DNA from: Actinomadura sp. J1-007
Lineage (GTDB): Bacteria; Actinomycetota; Actinomycetes; Streptosporangiales; Streptosporangiaceae
Reading direction: 5' to 3'
Assembly (NCBI RefSeq): GCF_009793335.1
Contig: NZ_WING01000001.1
Span: 6,076,001-6,140,000, forward strand
Length of the DNA: 64,000 bases
Of the stretch, positions 59,908-64,000 are shown one piece after another (position 1 is the first letter of the stretch; the number at the start of each line of letters is the position of its first letter). A program made the position numbers and the translations under genes. The notes below the pieces were generated by a model. That model had not been told where the DNA came from, searched no databases, and saw nothing but the letters and a program-made list of their open reading frames with translations.

Positions 59908-60765
59908 GCCACGGCCGCAAAGGCGGAAGCGGATGTGCTGGCCCGGACGCAGTTGGGCGGCCGTCGGAACGTCCCTGGACGCGAGGACCGCGATGACCGG
60001 GTAACCCCCGGTGGTCGGGTGGTCTGCCAGGAAGACGATGGGAAGTCCGCTGGGCGGAACCTGTAGGGCTCCTGTGACCATGCCCTCGCTGCTCAGCTCC
60101 CCATCGCGCGCGCGGGGTAGCGGAGTGCCTTCGAGACGTACGCCCACGCGGTTGCTCTCGGAGGACACCGTGTACGGCTCGGACGTCAGGGCGGCGAGCG
60201 CTTTCGCCGTGAACCAGTCGTCCCGAGGCCCGGGCAGGATGCGAAGGACGGGGACGTCCGACGGCAGGGAAACGGGCGCGACATCCACGCGCAGGTCGTC
60301 CAGGCCGGTCGGCGGCCCGAGCGGGAGGCGGTCTCCGACGGAGAGCGGAGCCGGGCCGAGGCCCGACAAAAGGTCCGTGGAACGGCTGCCCAGTACGTCT
60401 TCCGTGGCGAGACCACCGCGGACGGCGAGATAGCTGCGGAGGCCCAGAGCCGGGGTGCCCAGTTCCAGGAGACTGTGGGCGGGCACGTGGAACGGCGCGT
60501 TCATGCCGCACGCGCGGCCGTCGACCTGGGCGGGGAGCGGCGCGCCGGTGAGGGTTATCCAGGCGTGCCGGTGGAAACGCAGCGCCGCGCCCCCGATGGT
60601 GAACTCGATGCCCGCAGCGCTCTCCGGATTGCCCACGAGGCGGTTGGCGAGGCGGAGCGAACGCGCGTCCGCAGCGCCCGAATGGGGCACCCCCAGGTGG
60701 GCGTGGCCCGGCCTCCCCAGATCCTGGATCGTCGCCAGCGGTCCGGGCCGGACGACCTCGATCAA
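59896..60765 (-). CDS. pxpC: 5-oxoprolinase subunit PxpC (biotin-dependent carboxyltransferase-like)
   Basis: A 289-residue protein with the family opening P-G-P-L-A-T-I-Q-D-L-G-R-P-G, then G-V-P-H-S-G-A-A-D-A and A-G-I-E-F-T-I-G-G. The end has F-L-A-D-H-P-T-T-G-G-Y-P-V-I-A-V. PxpABC converts 5-oxoproline to glutamate with ATP. The TTG start 60765 has GAGGAG upstream and overlaps the pxpB stop as TTGA, showing translational coupling. Confidence 0.93.
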   Translation of the reverse strand: MIEVVRPGPLATIQDLGRPGHAHLGVPHSGAADARSLRLANRLVGNPESAAGIEFTIGGAALRFHRHAWITLTGAPLPAQVDGRACGMNAPFHVPAHSLLELGTPALGLRSYLAVRGGLATEDVLGSRSTDLLSGLGPAPLSVGDRLPLGPPTGLDDLRVDVAPVSLPSDVPVLRILPGPRDDWFTAKALAALTSEPYTVSSESNRVGVRLEGTPLPRARDGELSSEGMVTGALQVPPSGLPIVFLADHPTTGGYPVIAVLASRDVPTAAQLRPGQHIRFRLCGRGSGE

Positions 60766-61421
60766 CGGCTCTCCTCGGGGCCGAAGCGGTCTCCGCCGGG
60801 AGTACGGCCGCTTTCCTCTGGAACGAACTTCACGCGTGTACCGGGCTGTAGCAAGGACGGGGGTTCGCGCCGCACGTCCCACAAGGCGAGGTCGCTGTGC
60901 CCGATGAGACGCCAGCCACCGGGCGACCGCGACGGGTAGACGGCTGCGTAGGGCCCCGCGATGGCGACGGAGCCCTTCGGTACGGCCGTGCGCGGGGAGT
61001 CACGGCGGGAAACGTGCAGCGCTGGGTCCAACCCCGTCAGATACGCGAAACCGGGTGAGAAACCGAGGTACGCCACGGTGTACGTGGCGGAGGCGTGGCG
61101 TTCGATCACGTGCGCGCGGGAGAGCCCGGTGAGTTCGGCGACCTCGTCCAGGTCCTCGCCGCCGTACGACACGGGGATCTCGACGGGAGGCGCCTCGTCG
61201 TCCGCCCGCTGAGGAAGCGGCAGGCTCGGCAGGCGGGCCGCCAGGCGGTCCAGGTCGCAGCGTGCGGGATCGGTGACCACCAGGACGGTGCGTTCGCCCG
61301 GAACCACATCGGTGACGCCCGCGACCCCGGCCGAACGGATCGCCGTGTGCAGCCGGTGGGCGGTCGCGAGGTCCCCGGTCTCCACGAGCAGGGCCGTGTC
61401 CCCGGCCCGGCGGATCCTCAT
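60762..61421 (-). CDS. pxpB: 5-oxoprolinase subunit PxpB (KipI-like)
   Basis: A 219-residue protein with I-R-R-A-G-D-T-A-L-L-V-E at the start, I-P-V-S-Y-G-G-E-D-L-D, A-Y-L-G-F-S-P-G-F-A-Y-L-T-G-L and the end P-S-R-S-P-G-G-W-R-L-I-G, all typical of the carboxyltransferase subdomain A/B-like KipI family. ATG 61421 overlaps the pxpA stop (ATGA) and its stop overlaps the pxpC start. Confidence 0.94.
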   Translation of the reverse strand: MRIRRAGDTALLVETGDLATAHRLHTAIRSAGVAGVTDVVPGERTVLVVTDPARCDLDRLAARLPSLPLPQRADDEAPPVEIPVSYGGEDLDEVAELTGLSRAHVIERHASATYTVAYLGFSPGFAYLTGLDPALHVSRRDSPRTAVPKGSVAIAGPYAAVYPSRSPGGWRLIGHSDLALWDVRREPPSLLQPGTRVKFVPEESGRTPGGDRFGPEESR

Positions 61422-62170
61422 GCGAACGGCTCCAGGGCGACCCCCGCCTCGGTCAGCGCGGTGCGTACCGCCTGGGCGAGCGCTACAGCGCCGGGCGTGT
61501 CCCCGTGCACGCAGATCGAACGTGCTCCCAGAGAGATTTCGCTCCCGTCGATGGCGATGACGGTTCCGTCCACGGCCATCCGTACGGCGCGCTCGGCGAC
61601 GAGCGCCGGATCGTGCACCACCGCGTCGGGCTCCCGCCGTGACACGAGGGATCCGGCCGGCGTGTAGGCGCGGTCGGCGAAGCACTCGGCTACGACCGTC
61701 AAACCCTGCGCCTCAGTGTGGACGGCCGAGCCCGGGAGGCTGAGGAGCGGCAGCGTCGCGTCGTACACCCGCACCGCCTCCGCGACGGCGCGTGCCTGCA
61801 CCGGGTCGCGGGCGACGCGGTGGTAGAGCGCCCCATGGGGCTTCACGTAGGCGACTCGTCCGCCTTCCGCGCGTGCGATGCCGTCCAGGGCGGCGAGCTG
61901 GTAGAGCACGTCGGCGGTCAGTTCCTCCTCGGCGACGTCCATCTCCCGCCGCCCGAACCCGGCGAGATCCCGGTAGGAGACCTGCGCGCCGATGACGACG
62001 CCGCGTTCCACCGCCCCCGCGCACGCGCGCCGCATGATGACCGGGTCACCCGCGTGGAACCCGCAGGCCACGTTCGCGCTGGTGACCACGTCGAGCAGCG
62101 CGAGGTCGTCGCCGAGGCGCCAGACGCCGAACCCCTCGCCGAGGTCCGCGTTGATGTCGATGACCGCCAT
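61418..62170 (-). CDS. pxpA: 5-oxoprolinase subunit PxpA (LamB/YcsF)
   Basis: A 250-residue protein: I-D-I-N-A-D-L-G-E-G-F-G at the start, S-A-N-V-A-C-G-F-H-A-G-D-P, K-P-H-G-A-L-Y and I-C-V-H-G-D-T-P-G-A. This is the LamB/YcsF signature with the metal-like Asp/His residues. First gene of the tightly overlapped pxpABC operon, which salvages 5-oxoproline formed spontaneously from glutamine. I chose ATG 62170 for the canonical M-x-V-I-D-I-N start; ATG 62179 adds three residues. Confidence 0.94.
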   Translation of the reverse strand: MAVIDINADLGEGFGVWRLGDDLALLDVVTSANVACGFHAGDPVIMRRACAGAVERGVVIGAQVSYRDLAGFGRREMDVAEEELTADVLYQLAALDGIARAEGGRVAYVKPHGALYHRVARDPVQARAVAEAVRVYDATLPLLSLPGSAVHTEAQGLTVVAECFADRAYTPAGSLVSRREPDAVVHDPALVAERAVRMAVDGTVIAIDGSEISLGARSICVHGDTPGAVALAQAVRTALTEAGVALEPFA

Positions 62171-62257
62171 GCCACACATCTACCATCGCGCCGGAGGCCG
62201 GACGACGCCGGGCTCAGGGCCGATCCTCTCCGACCACCTCGAAAAGGCGGAACGGCC

Positions 62258-62626
62258 TCAGAGGCTCTCCTCGCGAACGTCCTTGACCTCGTTTCTTGGG
62301 GCCCACGCCTGGTAGACACCCCTGTCGAACGGTTCGAGCCCCAGCCGTTCGGCCACGGGCGCCTTGCCGCCGCTGTATTCGACCCGAAGCCAGTCCTCGT
62401 GCTCCCCGAGCACCAGGAACGGCTCGCCGCGCCACAGGCACATGGTGCTGACGTAGGTCAGATGCTCCACTTCCCTGGCAGGCACCACGCGTACGTGCCG
62501 GTCGGCCGTGACGGGCGTGAATCCCTCGGCGGGCCCGGCGAGGTACAGCCGCACCCGCTCGCCGTCGGGGCTCGCCTCGTACTCGCGCCCGCGCCAGCCC
62601 GCGTAGAAACCGTGCCGGACCGTCAT
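62258..62626 (-). CDS. hypothetical protein linked to SseB-like gene
   Basis: A 122-residue protein (M-T-V-R-H-G-F-Y-A-G-W-R-G-R-E-Y-E-A-S-P-D). It is beta-rich with aromatic residues and ends A-P-R-N-E-V-K-D-V-R-E-E-S-L. Its ATG overlaps the stop of the upstream gene (ATGA at 62623-62626), so the two are co-translated. I do not recognise a family; such genes recur beside SseB/TNT-related proteins in actinomycetes, suggesting an immunity or accessory role by inference only. Confidence 0.65.
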   Translation of the reverse strand: MTVRHGFYAGWRGREYEASPDGERVRLYLAGPAEGFTPVTADRHVRVVPAREVEHLTYVSTMCLWRGEPFLVLGEHEDWLRVEYSGGKAPVAERLGLEPFDRGVYQAWAPRNEVKDVREESL

Positions 62627-63999
62627 CCGCGTCCTCCCGCCCAGCGCCGCAGATCGCTGTCGTAGGTGGCGACCAGTGCCGCCGTCCCGGTCCGGTCCAG
62701 CCGGTACATCTCCGCGCCGTGCGGCAGCCGCTGGCTGTCGATCTTGAACTCGGGGACCGGCGGGCCGTCTCCGGGCGCGTACCCGGAGCCCGGGAACGGC
62801 GCCTTCTCGATCACCCAGCCGCCGGGGATGATCCCCATGCTCCACTCGTCGATCCCGCCCAGCGGCCTGCGGAACAGCGCGGGCTTCATCGCGGGCCACC
62901 GCACCACGTGGACGCTCTCGGCCTCCGTGGAGAACGGCGACCCCTCGTAGACGAGGCCGAGCCCGCGGATCAGGCGCGCGGGGGTGTTGAGCTCCCGTAC
63001 GTCCTGGAACCGGTGCACGTATCCGGCGACGAGGTCGTAACCGCCGTCCAGATAGTGGGGCACGTGTTCGGGCCGCAGAACCTTCTGCATGACGACCACG
63101 CCCGCCCTAACGTCCGCTCCCATGCGAACGCCCTGCGGATCGCCGTTCTGTGGGGCCCGCGCCCTGGCGGCCTTCTGACCGGCTCCTCCGGGCATGGTCG
63201 CGGCATTGGGTTCACGACCGTCATGCGGCGCGTACGCGACGGGGCCCTGCGCGCCCGGCGGTGCGGGCGCAGAGGGGCCCGCCTGCCCGCCTGCGCCGGT
63301 GCCCGTTCCAGCGGCTCCGCCTTGGGTGGCCGTCCCGCGCGCGCCCGTGGAGCCGGGCCCTTGGGGGTGCGTGAGGGGGGATCCCTCCGCGGAGGGCACT
63401 CGCGCAGCGGGATAGGGCGCGGTCGGAGCAGTGCCGGTGCCGTTCGGTGGCCGAGTGTGCGTAACGGGTGCGTTGGCGCTGGGTTGTGCTGTGGGGACGC
63501 GTATATCCGGGACCGTGGCGTTCGCGGCAGGGTCGGCCGCCGCTGGCGCAGGAGGGGTAGGCGTCACGGGCGCGGCAGGGGCCGCGCCGGCGGCGTTAGG
63601 GCGCGCAGCGGACGGCCGGGGACTCACCGGGCGCACGCCGTTCCGGGCGACGCTGGAACCGGCCACGTGGACGTCGTCGGGCGTCGGCGGGATCGTGGGG
63701 TCCTTCTTCGCAGGCTCCTGCTTCGCGGACCCCTGGAGAACGGTCGCGTCGAGATAGGCGGCGCTGGCCAGGCCGGGATTGATGGCGAGTTGCCATTCGG
63801 GATTGGGCCAGTGGGCGGCGAGCTCGGACACGAACGCGGAACGGTGGTGGACGGCCTGGCCGCGCAGGGACCGGTTCATCGCGTCCAGAGAGGTGAACGC
63901 GAGCACGAACGTGCCGTCGCCGAACTGCGCCGTCGCGTACGCGTGGTCCGCGGCGGACGGATCGCCCGGCGCGGGCAGGAAGAGCATCGCGCGTGACAC
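62623..63999 (-). CDS. SseB N-terminal-domain protein with Pro/Ala linker and C-terminal TNT-like domain, 5' end beyond window
   Basis: The frame is open to the window edge. The visible N-part (A-T-A-Q-F-G-D-G-T-F-V-L-A-F-T-S-L-D-A-M, W-Q-L-A-I-N-P-G) fits an SseB domain. A roughly 200-residue Pro/Ala/Gly/Thr-rich linker follows. The C-terminal 150 residues (L-R-P-E-H-V-P-H-Y-L-D-G-G-Y-D-L-V-A-G-Y-V-H, ending D-S-Q-R-L-P-H-G-A-E-M-Y-R-L-D) resemble domains that accompany TNT-type secreted NADases, but I cannot name it firmly. The following small gene is translationally coupled and could encode a partner. Confidence 0.55.
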   Translation of the reverse strand: MSRAMLFLPAPGDPSAADHAYATAQFGDGTFVLAFTSLDAMNRSLRGQAVHHRSAFVSELAAHWPNPEWQLAINPGLASAAYLDATVLQGSAKQEPAKKDPTIPPTPDDVHVAGSSVARNGVRPVSPRPSAARPNAAGAAPAAPVTPTPPAPAAADPAANATVPDIRVPTAQPSANAPVTHTRPPNGTGTAPTAPYPAARVPSAEGSPLTHPQGPGSTGARGTATQGGAAGTGTGAGGQAGPSAPAPPGAQGPVAYAPHDGREPNAATMPGGAGQKAARARAPQNGDPQGVRMGADVRAGVVVMQKVLRPEHVPHYLDGGYDLVAGYVHRFQDVRELNTPARLIRGLGLVYEGSPFSTEAESVHVVRWPAMKPALFRRPLGGIDEWSMGIIPGGWVIEKAPFPGSGYAPGDGPPVPEFKIDSQRLPHGAEMYRLDRTGTAALVATYDSDLRRWAGGRG

Positions 64000-64000
64000 G

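Noticed and set aside
1..64000. tRNA, rRNA or mobile-element genes
   Set aside because: No cloverleaf-like sequences, rRNA motifs, transposase motifs or terminal inverted repeats were recognised anywhere by eye.

Overview
The window is chromosomal DNA of a very GC-rich actinomycete. Pointers are the near-exclusive G/C third codon positions, GTG/TTG starts, LexA/NrdR/NrdJ of actinobacterial type, DUF4192 and DUF1707 proteins, and CYP124-like P450s. A FAD reductase plus SAM methyltransferase pair (about 11.0-13.8 kb) looks like the tmsA-tmsB (bfaA-bfaB) pathway for 10-methylstearic (tuberculostearic) acid. That lipid is a chemotaxonomic marker of Actinomadura/Thermomonosporaceae and mycolic-acid bacteria; an Actinomadura-like source is my inference. 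I see no insertion sequence, phage, CRISPR array, tRNA or rRNA.

Layout. 0-9.3 kb: end of a class I aminotransferase, a flavin/PPOX protein, a gene remnant, dinG, an orphan Mce protein, a phosphoribosyltransferase, DUF4192, a small conserved protein, a NodB deacetylase and a DUF1707/DUF4870 membrane protein, separated by repeat-rich gaps. 9.3-11.0 kb: 1.7 kb without a credible gene, opening with a 20-bp-period array. 11-25 kb: lipid and redox metabolism (tmsAB, serine hydrolase with a pentapeptide-repeat insert, frameshifted lipoprotein, kinase remnant, class III aminotransferase, epoxide-hydrolase-like enzyme, two CYP124-like P450s around a glycosyltransferase, acyl-CoA ligase). 25-31 kb: AA10 LPMO, zinc-ribbon/TerB protein, leuS with a possible attenuator, and a monooxygenase-DsbA pair behind a SoxR-type promoter. 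31-37 kb: DNA damage and dNTP supply (lexA divergent from a LysM protein, two SOS boxes, nrdR-nrdJ), followed by a 13-bp-period array. 37-47 kb: regulators with visible operators (MerR, two TetR), DinB, pirin, LplA, MFS pump, two-domain TerD protein, nitroreductase. 47-57 kb: HhH-GPD protein, rnhB, an ABC-2 exporter with two-component system, a membrane-anchored double CbxX-type ATPase, and a YcaQ-like protein. 57-64 kb: Xre/MmyB regulator divergent from an MFS pump, a histidine phosphatase, 5-oxoprolinase pxpABC, and an SseB-like gene running off the window.

Two themes stand out. First, four genes (lipoprotein, lexA, nrdJ, terD) are each split by what looks like a one-base indel in a G/C run. 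In lexA, nrdJ and terD one added G restores the frame; the lipoprotein has the opposite sense. Assembly error is the leading explanation, but it should be tested. Second, gaps and some coding linkers hold tandem arrays with different exact periods (13, 20 and 80 bp between genes; 15 bp inside a gene), suggesting repeated local minisatellite birth. Many starts also lie 6-7 nt after a -10-like hexamer, suggesting widespread leaderless mRNAs.
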